Below, piece by piece: positions 55,563 to 64,000 of a DNA stretch of 64,000 nt; position 1 is the stretch's first letter, and each line of letters begins with the position of its first letter. The notes beneath the pieces were generated by a model, which saw only the letters and a list, made by a program, of their open reading frames with translations, had not been told where the DNA came from and made no database searches. The position numbers were made by a program, and so were the translations under genes. This DNA is from Lasiosphaeria ovina (taxonomy: Eukaryota > Ascomycota > Sordariomycetes > Sordariales > Lasiosphaeriaceae): the NCBI GenBank assembly GCA_033439765.1, contig JAULSN010000001.1, positions 6,944,001 through 7,008,000 on the forward strand. The letters are read 5' to 3'.

Positions 55563-56089
55563 ACCACGTCTGGAAACTCGTGGCGGGCCCCTGAGTGAAT
55601 AAATGACTTCCATGCATAGGAGAGCCATACGTGCGTGCAGTTCTAGATCTAGTATAATCGCATGTAGTCGAGGATCTATCGCCGTCGGTGACCGATATAT
55701 TATCTTGTCTTGACGGGAGACTGCGGCCCTGCACATGTAGTTCCCATTTTTTTACTTTACTTTCTTGGTTACCTGGACTTATGTTCCGAGGCGCGTCGGA
55801 TGTTGGCCCCCTTAGCCCCGGCCTCGGGCCCTCCCCACGCTAGGGCCGCGCAATCGCCTCGGCCAGTTCCGAGCCGCATCCCAGTGCGAGCGACTGCCAG
55901 CAGCGCCCCGTGGCGCCGAACCGTCTCGGCTCAAGCCAGCAGATAAAGAGACCGCGCGGAACACAACTGCGGCAGCAAAAAGCGACTAAACAATACATTC
56001 TCCGTGTCAATCAAATACTTTCTCGCTCTTCCCCCCTTACCGCAATCATTCGAATTGTCTGTCTCACAGCAAACCACCAAACCAGCGTC
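55563..56089. other. Intergenic region, nothing recognised
   Basis: 3' region of the pseudokinase gene and promoter/leader of the TMEM205-like gene. No features were recognised. Confidence 0.5.
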
Positions 56090-56746
56090 ATGTCTTCATT
56101 CCTCAGCAACATGCTCGCCACCGTCTCAGCCGCCGTGACCAACCTCGCACCGTACCACCTGCTCTTCTTCTCCACACTGCTCGGCACCGAGCTGTACCAG
56201 AGCTTCGTCATGACGAAGGTGTGCTTCCAGGCGCTGCCGCGGTCGGCCTTCACGACGCTGCAGAAGCGCGTGTTCCCACTCTATTTCAGGGGTCAGGCGC
56301 TGCTGCTCGTCCTGGCGGCGGCCACGGTGCCGCCGCTTGGCCCGCTCTCGCTGGTGCAGCACAGGAGCGACTGGATCCCCTTCGCCGTGGCTGGCGCGAC
56401 CGCCGCCCTGAATCTCGTGCGCTACGGTCCCAGGACGCGCCAGGCTATGATCGAGCGCGTGCATCAGGGTCTGTTGATCTTATTTCCACTTGTAGTGCTG
56501 TGAAAGAGTGTGTGGCGTTGGTGTGCTGACAGCGAACTCTGCGGCGGTGATATAGAGACACGCGACGGCAGCCGGCGCTCAGAGGGCGACACGGAGGTCA
56601 GCCTGGAGATACAGAAGCTGAACAGGACGTTTTCAAAGAATCACGCAATGAGCATCCATCTCAACTTGATCTCGATTGGAGCCATGCTGTTCTACGGCGT
56701 GCGGCTGGCGTCTCGTCTGGACGTGGTCCCTGATGGCCCACGGTAG
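56090..56746 (+). CDS. TMEM205-like (DUF4149) membrane protein
   Basis: Exons 56090-56468 and 56556-56746 give 189 residues. Four membrane segments are visible: LAPYHLLFFSTLLGTELYQS, FRGQALLLVLAAATVPPLG, WIPFAVAGATAALNLVRYGP and HLNLISIGAMLFYGVRLAS. The ERVHQETRDG turn and KLNRTFSKNHAMSIHLNLIS are strong signatures of the family. The donor (GTCTGT) is weak, but it joins the conserved VHQ-ETRDG sequence exactly in frame. Fungal members are small, probably ER or mitochondrial-outer-membrane proteins without a proven biochemical role; human TMEM205 is linked to cisplatin resistance. Confidence 0.85.
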
Positions 56747-56893
56747 CGGACACGGGGTTGTTGTGCCATCTCGATGGCGGGCTATCTCATGTAAAACTAT
56801 GGCCACGTAATTTACTCCTTTTCCCCATCTATTACGAACGGCTTCAAGTGCATCTCGTCCAATGTCTGGTCCATTCGCCTGCTTGAATACAGG

Positions 56894-57844
56894 TCATAGC
56901 GCAGGCTGCCACAACTTGGCGACCTCGATGCCCTCGGCAAAAATGCCAACCTTGCTGTCAATGGCAAATCCCTCGTCGTGTAATTTCCTGCACTCGGCAT
57001 GCAGGCTCTTGACCGGCACCCAGAACGGCACGATGAACTCGTCGGCCTCGAGCTGTGGGGTAGGGTTCTGGTTTTCGGCCCTTCCGAGATCTACCCTGAC
57101 GTTGATCACGACGGTGCGGGAGCTGGTTCACGGTTAGCCTAGACTAGAGCAAATGAGGTCTTTATTGGGAGAGGTTCACACATACGACGAGGATGCAGGC
57201 GCTGTAACATTTGGGCATTTGTCAGCAGTTATTCGAGATAATGAATGCAACGGGTTTGCCACTCGCAGCCAAAGAAGACGGGCCTCGCGCCCGCCACATC
57301 AGGCACAATGTCGCCGACATAGCCCGTCTCCTCGCGCAGCTCGCGCGCGGCGCACTCGTCGGTGGTCTCGCCAGCGTCCATCAGGCCGGCGGGGAACTCG
57401 ACCACGACGGCGCCGGCGGGCGGGCGGAACTGCTTCTCCAGCAGGACCTCGGGGCCGACGGCGGCGGACTCGTTCCGGATCGCCACGATGGTCACGGCGT
57501 CGACGGGGCTGTCCTTGGGCCGCGTCGTGCGCTGCATCGCCTCCCACGTGCGCAGCTTGCCGTCGGGGCCCTCGTATTCGATCCTGTGGGTGTCGATGGT
57601 TAAGATACAGGTCTTCGACAGGCGGGGAGGCTACCGTGGACGCACCGGACGAGGTTTATCCACCGCGCATCTTTGTTCTCCTGTGCACATCCCGGTTAGG
57701 TTATGATTTGTTATTGTTGTTTAGCGGTGAAGATGACCGAGGTGAATGCATGGAGCGCGATTTATTGATGAATTTCGGCTTTGTTCAACATATGCTTACA
57801 AGCGGTTTGACCGAGATCACTTTGGACCCCGTGGACGAAGACAT
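56894..57844 (-). CDS. Nudix hydrolase, ADP-ribose pyrophosphatase type (Ysa1-like)
   Basis: Exon 1 is 57800-57844 (MSSSTGSKVISVKPL), exon 2 57646-57681 (ENKDARWINLV) and exon 3 starts at 57583 (RIEYEGPDGKLRTWEAMQR). The Nudix box reads GLMDAGETTDECAARELREETGY, with the complete G-5x-E-7x-REUxEExGU pattern that binds magnesium. The last exon (from about 57130) has VINVRVDLGRAENQNPTPQL, EADEFI and GFAIDSKVGIFAEGIEVAKL, the C-terminal signature of Ysa1-type enzymes. The join between exon 3 and the last exon is not settled: at least one intron, perhaps with a small exon near 57200. The enzyme splits ADP-ribose and related sugar nucleotides into AMP and sugar phosphate. Confidence 0.85.
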
Positions 57845-58269
57845 GACTGGGAAGTTGAGGGAGAGCGTGGGTTGTCCAATCAAAGCGGCCAAGTCTTTGG
57901 AGCTGAAGCGGAAAGAGGAGGTAAGGAGTTGTTGTCACCGGCGTTGGTCTGGGCGGTGAGGAGTCTTTGGTGCTCTTGTCACGTGAAGAGGCACGATGCG
58001 GACCCAACAAAGATTATTTTGACATCAATCTGTCTCGAATTTGTGGCTGTTGTGAATATCCGTAAGTGGAACCCTGAACTAGTTCCAGCTGTCCCTTCAA
58101 ATTCATTCCTCAACCATAACTGCTGTTGTACTTTCAACCGCGGCGGATTAGACGGCAGTGACAAGTTGGATAATTCCGAGATCAATATCAAACCCGCTGC
58201 AACAACTTGGCCTGAAGCTCTAAGAACATTGCTGAAGCTAAAAGGAGATGGTGATCTCTATTCATCCAC
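57845..58269. other. Intergenic region between the Nudix and histidine phosphatase genes
   Basis: Promoter of the Nudix gene. A plus-strand frame across it mirrors parts of both genes and is not called. Confidence 0.5.
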
Positions 58270-59101
58270 CTATGCACTCCCTTCATGTTCTGTCCCCTCG
58301 TCGTCAGGCAAACCGTCGCCCAGCGGAACGGGGTGCTCCTTCGACAGTCCCATCCCGCCTGCAGCAGTCGAGTCCCACCGCAGTAGTCGATACGGCGAAG
58401 ATGCGTCCTCCCTCTCCTCGAAGTCAAAAATGCGGTAGTCGGCCTTGAAAAACCAGAAGCCGGCGACGCCGACTCGGAGAAATCCCGAGTGGGAGACGAC
58501 GACGATAACCTTCTCGGGCCGGCTGTACAGGTCGTGCAGCGCAGCTTGGCCCCGCGCCACAATCGCCTGCCGAGTGTGTCTGTACTTTGCGCCGGCTGGG
58601 GATGTCTTGTCGGGAAACACGGGGTCGACATGCGAGAAGTCGACGAGCGGAAACTCGGCAACGAGTTGCGGGATGGGAGATCCTGTGTCACACGGTTGCG
58701 CCGAGTTCTCTGGAGCGGACCCGCGCTGTCAGCAACCCTCTCCCCGTGAGATTGGAAGAGGACATGACTTGAACCTCCACTAACCCTGCCAGCCGGCATG
58801 CGCCTGTATCGGCACGCCCTTACTAATGAGGTCGTGAAACACCAGCATGGCCGTCTCGATGGTCCTCCTCATGGGGCTCACAATGATGAGGCCGACGTCG
58901 AGCTCTTTGGGGATCCTGGCCATGATGTTCTCCCTAAGATCCCCGCATTGCCGCCGCCCAAGCTCGGAAAGTTCAGGGTCTGGGATGCTGTAGTCTTGTG
59001 CTGCCGGTTAGTGTTTGGTTGGGCTGAAAGGGAAGGTGCAACTTATTGTCAACATTGTGAAGTCCTTCGGCGTGGCGGATGAGAACGAGAGTTGGCGGCA
59101 T
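58270..59101 (-). CDS. Histidine phosphatase (phosphoglycerate mutase-like family)
   Basis: The start is at 59101 (MPPTLVLIRHAEGLHNVD), with the catalytic RHAE motif in place of RHGE. A middle exon ending at 58785 has YSIPDPELSELGRRQCGDL, VGLIIVSPMRRTIETAM and GVPIQAHAGWQ, and the last exon runs 58270-58709 (ENSAQPCDTGSP; KVIVVVSHSGFLR). The second catalytic His is in VVSHSG and the Arg in SPMRRT, so the two-His active site is complete. The first junction is unresolved: no canonical donor in the right phase joins NVDN to DYSIPDP, so a non-canonical site, a frameshift or an assembly error is possible. Substrate unknown: the branch includes phosphatases for small phosphoesters rather than glycolytic mutases. 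Confidence 0.8.
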
Positions 59102-59499
59102 TGCAGAGGGTTCCTGAGCAGTTGCCAAAATTAAAGCAATAGAAATAAATGTGCCAAATGAAGGGAATGTTTCGTCGACCCGAAAGATGAGTCACCGTCC
59201 TGATTTCGTCCTGATTTCAATTTCCCTTTGCCTTTCCTGGATGGAGCGTTTGCTGATGGATGACCGCAGGAGAAGCCCCACACAGTGCTGCTCAGACCCG
59301 TTACTGTGTAAGGGGCACAGTACAACGCTAGTGTGAGAGCTTGCAGGTGCGCCAAGCATCACTGGCACAGGCCCTGGCCTCCAAACCTCTTCCTCTTCAG
59401 GCGGCGAGCTTGACCGCGGTGACGCCGCAGAAAGAACAGCCTTTGCGAACCTCAGAAAGAAAAGCCAAAGTCGGCACCCACACACCCCAAACCGGCGCC
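59102..59499. other. Divergent promoter region
   Basis: Sits between the histidine phosphatase (minus) and the beta-catenin-like 1 gene (plus). No other feature was seen. Confidence 0.5.
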
Positions 59500-61502
59500 A
59501 TGTTCGGCATTGACGACATATTCAAGGTACGCTGCCCCCTCTCCAAGCATTAGCGACACTTCCCCGCCAATTGCCCAGCGCAGCTCAGGTCAGTGACACT
59601 GACCACGGCGCATGCCGCACCAACCTATAGCAATCCGGGCTCCCCAGCAAGCGGAAACTCGAGCGTGCCAGCGACCCCAGTAAGTTCCGGTTCCGCATCT
59701 ACGAGGACAGCACAGCCACCAGCCCGCGGCCCCTGACTGACAGTGTTTTTGCGACCGGTCTAGCACAAGTCTTCAAGTCGGTGAAGCGATCCGCAAACGG
59801 CCATAGCCGGCACGCGCGCGTCGAGGACGAGCCACAACAACAAGACAGCGACGACGTCGAAGCCGGGCCAGCACCTCCACCACCTGACGATGGCGACGAG
59901 GAGGAGGACGGCGGCGGCGACTACGGCCCTGCAGCGCCGCCAGGCGACGAGGAAGAGAACGGCGACGACGACGAAGGGCGGTTCTTCGGCGGCGGCATCA
60001 CCGCACAGGAGAGGGAAGTGCTCGACTACATAGACGACGCGGACAGCAAGCTGCCCTCCGCGCCCGACAAGATGGACGCGGCGTGGCTCAAGAAGACGGC
60101 GCTCGCGTTCGAAAAACGCATCTCGCGCAACGCGGAGCTGCGGGCGCGGCACGAGGATGAGCCGGTGCGGTTCATGGAGTCGGAGGCGGACCTGGACGGC
60201 GCGGTGCGCGCGCTGTCGATCCTCAGCGAGCACCCGGAGCTGTACCCCGAGTTCGCGCGGCTGGGCAGCGCCGCGAGCCTGGTCGGCCTGCTGGCGCACG
60301 ACAACACAGACGTGGCGATCACCGTGGCCGAGATCGTCGGCGAGCTGACGGGCGACGACGTGGCGGCCACCGAGGCGCAGTGGGACGCGCTGGTCGACGC
60401 GCTGCTGGAGGCGGATCTGCTGGGCCTGCTGGTCAGCAACTTTGCGCGGCTCGACGAGTCGCAGGACGCCGACCGCGAGGGCGTGTACCACGCGCTGGGC
60501 GTGCTGGAGAACCTGTGCTCGCGGCCCGACACGGCCGATAAGATCGGGCGCGACGAGGCGCTGCTGCGGTGGCTGCTGGGGCGCACGCAAAAGGCCGAGC
60601 GGCCCGTGACGCAGAACAAGCAGTACGCGGCCGAGATCCTGGCAATCATGGTGCAGTCGTCAGCAACAAACCGGCAGCGGCTGGTGGACCTCGACGCCGT
60701 CGACGCGCTGCTGCAGCTGGTGGCGGCGTACCGCAAGCGCGATCCCGAGAAGGGCGGCGACGAGGAGGAGTACATGGAGAACCTGTTTGAGGCGCTGACG
60801 TGCCTTGTGGACGAGCCGGCGGGCAAGGAGAAGCTGGTCGACGCCGAGGGCGTGGAGCTGTGCCTGATCATGCTCAAGGAGGGCAAGAAGAGCAAGCCGG
60901 CAGCGCTGCGCCTGCTGGACCACGCGGCGATGGGGCTCAGCGGCACGGGGGTGTGCGTCAAGATCGTCGAGGCCGGCGGGCTCAAGCCGACGTTTACGCT
61001 GTTCATGAAGACCAAGGACGGCAAGACGACGGAGCACCTGCTGGGCATCTTTGCGTCGATGCTGCGGCTGCTGCCCGTGGACTCGGCCGAGCGGATCCGC
61101 CTGCTGGCCAAGTTCGTCGAGAAGGACTACGAGAAGATAGACAAGCTGCTCAAGCTGCGGAGGGGATACGGGGGCCGCGTGGGTGCCGTGGACGCGCAGA
61201 TCAAAGTGGACCAGCAAGGCATGGGCAGCGAGGAGAAGGAGGCGATGGAGGACGAATGGTTCTCGCGCCGGCTGGACGCGGGGCTCTTCTGCCTCCAGAC
61301 TATCGACGTGATTCTTGCCTGGCTCATCGCCGAGGACTCGGGCGCCAGGAAGAAAATCGAAGCTCTGCTTGCCGACCGCGATGAGTCGGTGGCGGTCATC
61401 AGGACGACCATTCAAGAGCAGATCGACGGTATGAACGTTGATTCGGATGAAAGTTCGGACCTGCGCGAGATGTTGAGAACACTGGCCCAGTTCTTGCAGT
61501 AG
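59500..61502 (+). CDS. CTNNBL1: Beta-catenin-like protein 1 (spliceosome-associated armadillo protein)
   Basis: Exons 59500-59526, 59631-59679 and 59764-61502 give 604 residues. The start MFGIDDIFK, followed by SGLPSKRKLE and TQVFKSVKR, matches the N-terminus of the family. An acidic Asp/Glu/Pro region (about 50-95) precedes the armadillo-like helices: FFGGGITAQEREVLDYID, DEPVRFMESEADLDGAV, LGVLENLCSRPD, NKQYAAEILAIMVQSS, EEEYMENLFEALTCLVDEPA, ALRLLDHAAMG. The C-terminus (EEWFSRRLDAGLFCLQTID-type segment) is conserved. CTNNBL1 is a nuclear protein of the Prp19/CDC5L-associated splicing machinery. The gene is very GC-rich, giving long opposite-strand frames that are not genes. Confidence 0.93.
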
Positions 61503-61890
61503 TGCGTCTGTACAACTGGGGTGGATTCTAGGCCTGCGACCCCATGCATGTAGGAATGTGTACAGTTTATAGTGTCAGACTAAAGATACCACCGAGCATT
61601 GACTAGGCTCCCACGACGATAGTCAATACAGGTCCAGCCCCAGTTCTCCCCGTTGCACAGCGCCGCGTGAAACTACCCTCCCCAGGTCACTGGCGCTTGA
61701 TCTGCCTGCCATTGTCGTGAGGGAAGGCAGAACAAGCCACATTTCCATCGAAACTGCCAGCCAATACGCGCTCAGTTCAAGCGAAGCAATGCCTGCTAAC
61801 AGTCAACGAAGTGATCATTTCCCCAAATTCTCCCTACTTGTCGTCACCCTTGCGTCTGAGATAGTCGTGCCGTTCTTATGCTAGGCCAGC
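61503..61890. other. 3' intergenic region between convergent genes
   Basis: The CTNNBL1-like gene (plus) and the V-ATPase G gene (minus) end towards each other. No other feature was seen. Confidence 0.5.
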
Positions 61891-62802
61891 TTAGACCTCC
61901 AGCACGCCACGAAGCAGGTCGTTAACAATTTTATCCCGGCTATTCTGGCCAGCCTCTCTGATCTTGGCGATCTGGGCCTCGGCGTCGCGGCCGGCTTCCT
62001 CCCCGGCCTCTTTGTTGCCCTGTGTGTGCTATTCCAGCAAACAAACAAACCCCTGAATTAGCCGTGCTCCAATTTTCCGTTTTGTTTTTGCTGCGATGGG
62101 GCACACGAGGATAGTGCTGGGAAAGAGCCCTAACGGTGGAGTGAGAAGGGGAGGGGGAAACACACCTGAGCCTCAAACGCCTTGAACTCGGCCTCCTTGT
62201 TCTTGCGGTACTCGTCGATTTCCTTCTTGGCCTCGTCGCGGGATTCCTTCACCCTCTTTGTGCGGTCTGTGTTCCGTCTCGCTCGTCAGTTACCGGTTCC
62301 AAGCAGTCTCATCACCATGGGAACCTTTAGCGGGTATAGGGTGTGAGGTCGTTTACATTCTCGAGCTGCGTATTGCGCGAAAAAGGTCAGCAAACGTGCC
62401 CACTCTGGCGTAGTTCTCTCTCTCTCCCTCTCCGAGCGCGGATGGGCCACGGCAGTACGCACCCTTTTGGACAATCTTGGACGCCTCCCTCTCGGCCTTG
62501 ACTCCCCAATACGCGGGGCTGCTGTTAGCCAACATGACCCTCTTCAATGCAGCGTGTAGCACCTGATATTATCTGTAGACCCATGTATAACGCCCATTGA
62601 TGTCACCGATGTCGGGGGAAGGGGGGCGGGGAGCTTCGTACATCGAGCAGGGTCTGGATTCCCGCGGAGTTCTGCGCCGACTGCAATTCAACATAAATGT
62701 CAGCTGTTGTTTTCTTTTCTAAAATCCCACACCTAAGCCTGGGAGACCAAGCTGTAGGTGGTCTCCCTGGAGGGCGTGGGGAGGCTGATGCGTGCATACC
62801 AT
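61891..62802 (-). CDS. VMA10: Vacuolar H+-ATPase subunit G, six exons including a 3-base and a 9-base exon
   Basis: Exons 62800-62802 (just ATG), 62642-62680, 62463-62496, 62357-62365, 62166-62266 and 61891-62019 give 104 residues, in frame throughout. The protein reads SAQNSAGIQTLLD, AEREASKIVQK, AREYRTKRVKESRDEAKKEI, DEYRKNKEAEFKAFEAQ, NKEAGEEAGRDAEAQIAK and ends DKIVNDLLRGVLEV. This is the long charged helix of subunit G in the peripheral stalk of the V1 sector, pairing with subunit E. Length is slightly shorter than the usual 115 or so. Splitting directly after the initiator ATG is known for conserved fungal genes; the 9-base exon encodes A-R-E-(Y) and restores a conserved stretch, so I trust it. 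Confidence 0.9.
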
Positions 62803-63320
62803 CTTGGTGGGAGCTAGCAGCGAGCAGTGTGTATGCGCCCTTTGCCGTTGGTTGGTTGCAATGCGAGACAGGGAACTGGGGTACGGGCGGCGGGAACGCT
62901 GCAAGCAAGCAAAATACGAGAGATGACCGGAAGAAAATCACGATTTGGCAGCGGACAGCGATTACGATCGTGGTAGGACGTGAGCTGCCTGTCGTTGTCG
63001 GATTAATGGACAGATGGATAGGTTGATGCTCGAGGGCGAAGAAGGCGGATCCAGCCGATGTCGACGTGGGACAAGGCAGGCAAGCTGCTGCAGGGCCAGT
63101 TGTAGTGGAGTGGGGCGATCGCATTCGCCTTGCCTGCCGCGCCGCAGCGCAGCGGGATAGGAGGATCCCTGACCGGGGAAGCTACTGGACGGTTGGCGGT
63201 AATTCGCGGCAGAACATGCTACAGCTCCCGGCACGCCGAACCGACGAGAGAATCTGGCGACGGGTTGGTTGCGAATACGATCTTGCCTCTAATTGAACAA
63301 TTCGCCCTTCTATCTGCACC
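62803..63320. promoter_or_regulatory. Shared divergent promoter of VMA10 and PET117
   Basis: 518 bases separate the two start codons, which face away from each other. Both genes serve energy-coupled organelles, so co-regulation is possible. No specific factor site was identified. Confidence 0.45.
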
Positions 63321-63693
63321 ATGTCTCGCGCCTCCAAACTCACCCTGTTGGGGACGTCGGCCTTCGCCGTGCTAACAGTCGTCTTTGTGCACCACCAGCA
63401 GAGCTCTGAGAAGACGGTATGCAATGAGCGGCATCCCCCATTCCACTCCAATGCTAACGGTGTCCGTCCAGGCGATGCACGAGGGCGTAGTCCGCGACAT
63501 GGAGCAGCAGCGGATCAAGCGGGAACGGCAGCTCGACTTTGACATGCAGCGCGAGCTCGAAGCCGAGTACAAGAAGATCCAGACAGTGCACGAGACAGTG
63601 GCCGACGCGGCCGACGCGAAGAGCAGAACAGGAAGAGTGGCATCGCCGTCACCGCCCGTGGTGGCAGCTCCTGAGCCTTCGGGGGCAAGGTAG
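63321..63693 (+). CDS. PET117: Pet117-like cytochrome c oxidase assembly protein
   Basis: Exons 63321-63416 and 63472-63693 give 105 residues. MSRASKLTLLGTSAFAVLTV is a short N-terminal stretch followed by the single membrane segment. Then comes HHQQSSEKTAMHEGVVRDME and QQRIKRERQLDFDMQRELEA, the diagnostic Pet117 sequence. Intron phase 0 falls between EKT and AMHEG. Pet117 is a mitochondrial inner-membrane protein needed for assembly of cytochrome c oxidase, acting with Cox15 in heme a synthesis. The last 35 residues are an Ala/Pro/Ser-rich extension beyond the conserved part. Confidence 0.9.
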
Positions 63694-64000
63694 CATTGTA
63701 TCTGGTCTTTCAATTGCGATGGGAAGCTTAGGGGGAATGTTAACCAGCTCCCAAGCAAGACTTGGGGGCAATTGCCGCGCATTTCCGCAACCCGAAGCAT
63801 CACAACACCACGAACTCACAACACTCAGAAATGGCGTCAGATACTGGTTTCCAGGCAATGTTGAGAGGCATGCATACGGCCTGTGGATGGGACAAACCTG
63901 CTCATGGAAACTGGCTCCAGTCCCGCTCCGGAGACGAATAGATAGGCAAAGACGCCAGGCCGTTCTTGTGGTCAGCCTGAATAGTTACTGAACTGTAATA
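63694..64000. other. Terminal intergenic sequence, nothing recognised
   Basis: 3' region of PET117. An overlapping open frame on the plus strand to 63991 is in another phase and has no features. Confidence 0.5.

Noticed and set aside
54884..55736. Poly-Leu, poly-Cys and poly-Val frames on the minus strand
   Set aside because: These are the three reverse readings of the (AAC)n tract; the Asn reading lies inside a long well-formed gene.
57153..58438. Two long plus-strand frames across the Nudix and phosphatase region
   Set aside because: They overlap two genes with intact motifs on the other strand, and their translations lack any family feature.
59760..61415. Long minus-strand frames (276, 361 and 251 codons) opposite the beta-catenin-like gene
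   Set aside because: Low-complexity Ser/Arg/Val translations caused by high GC; no motifs.

Overview
The window is nuclear DNA of a filamentous ascomycete (Pezizomycotina, most likely a Sordariomycete). Genes carry short GT-AG introns of about 45-140 bases, often with a CTAAC/CTGAC branch site. There is a tRNA-Tyr gene with an intron, fungal-only families (HET domain, fungal rhodopsin-like membrane protein, CON-13-like protease, NmrA-like reductase), and nonsense changes of the C-to-T/G-to-A kind that repeat-induced point mutation (RIP) produces. No bacterial, viral or CRISPR features were seen. Splice models were built by hand from reading frame, donor/acceptor and homologous exons; coordinates span start to stop codon.

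Layout. 0-14 kb: the 3' end of a probable Zn-cluster regulator, a secreted TAP-like alpha/beta hydrolase, a small Ser/Gly/Asn-rich protein, an ankyrin protein, a MYND zinc-finger protein, a MITE-like inverted repeat, a fragment of a HAD-like gene, tRNA-Tyr, and a secreted S28 serine peptidase. 15-26 kb: a gene-poor block with three more members of the same HAD-like family. Two of them (15427-17304 and 19322-21185) lie in a tandem segmental duplication of about 3.7-3.8 kb and look largely intact; the one at 24335-26076 is decayed. 28-40 kb: a rhodopsin-like 7-TM protein, an NmrA-like reductase, a CON-13-like metalloprotease, a 612-residue secreted protein of unknown function, an F-box/2EXR-like protein and an endonuclease III-like glycosylase.

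40-56 kb holds genes and relics of the kind used in fungal allorecognition and programmed cell death: decayed WD40 repeats from a NACHT-WD40 receptor, a complete HET-domain gene, a second WD40 receptor tail, a decayed conserved fungal gene, a large kinase-repeat-transmembrane fusion, and a protein with an N-terminal helical region and a pseudokinase domain broken by a poly-Asn tract. 56-64 kb is ordinary housekeeping sequence: TMEM205-like protein, Nudix hydrolase, histidine phosphatase, beta-catenin-like 1 splicing factor, V-ATPase subunit G and Pet117.

The best candidate for something undescribed is the HAD-like family. Its N-terminal half matches the exon and motif layout of magnesium-dependent phosphatase 1 (MDP1). 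In the two intact copies the catalytic aspartates are replaced, and all are followed by a conserved C-terminal region I do not recognise. The second candidate is the kinase, pseudokinase and HET set at 42-56 kb.
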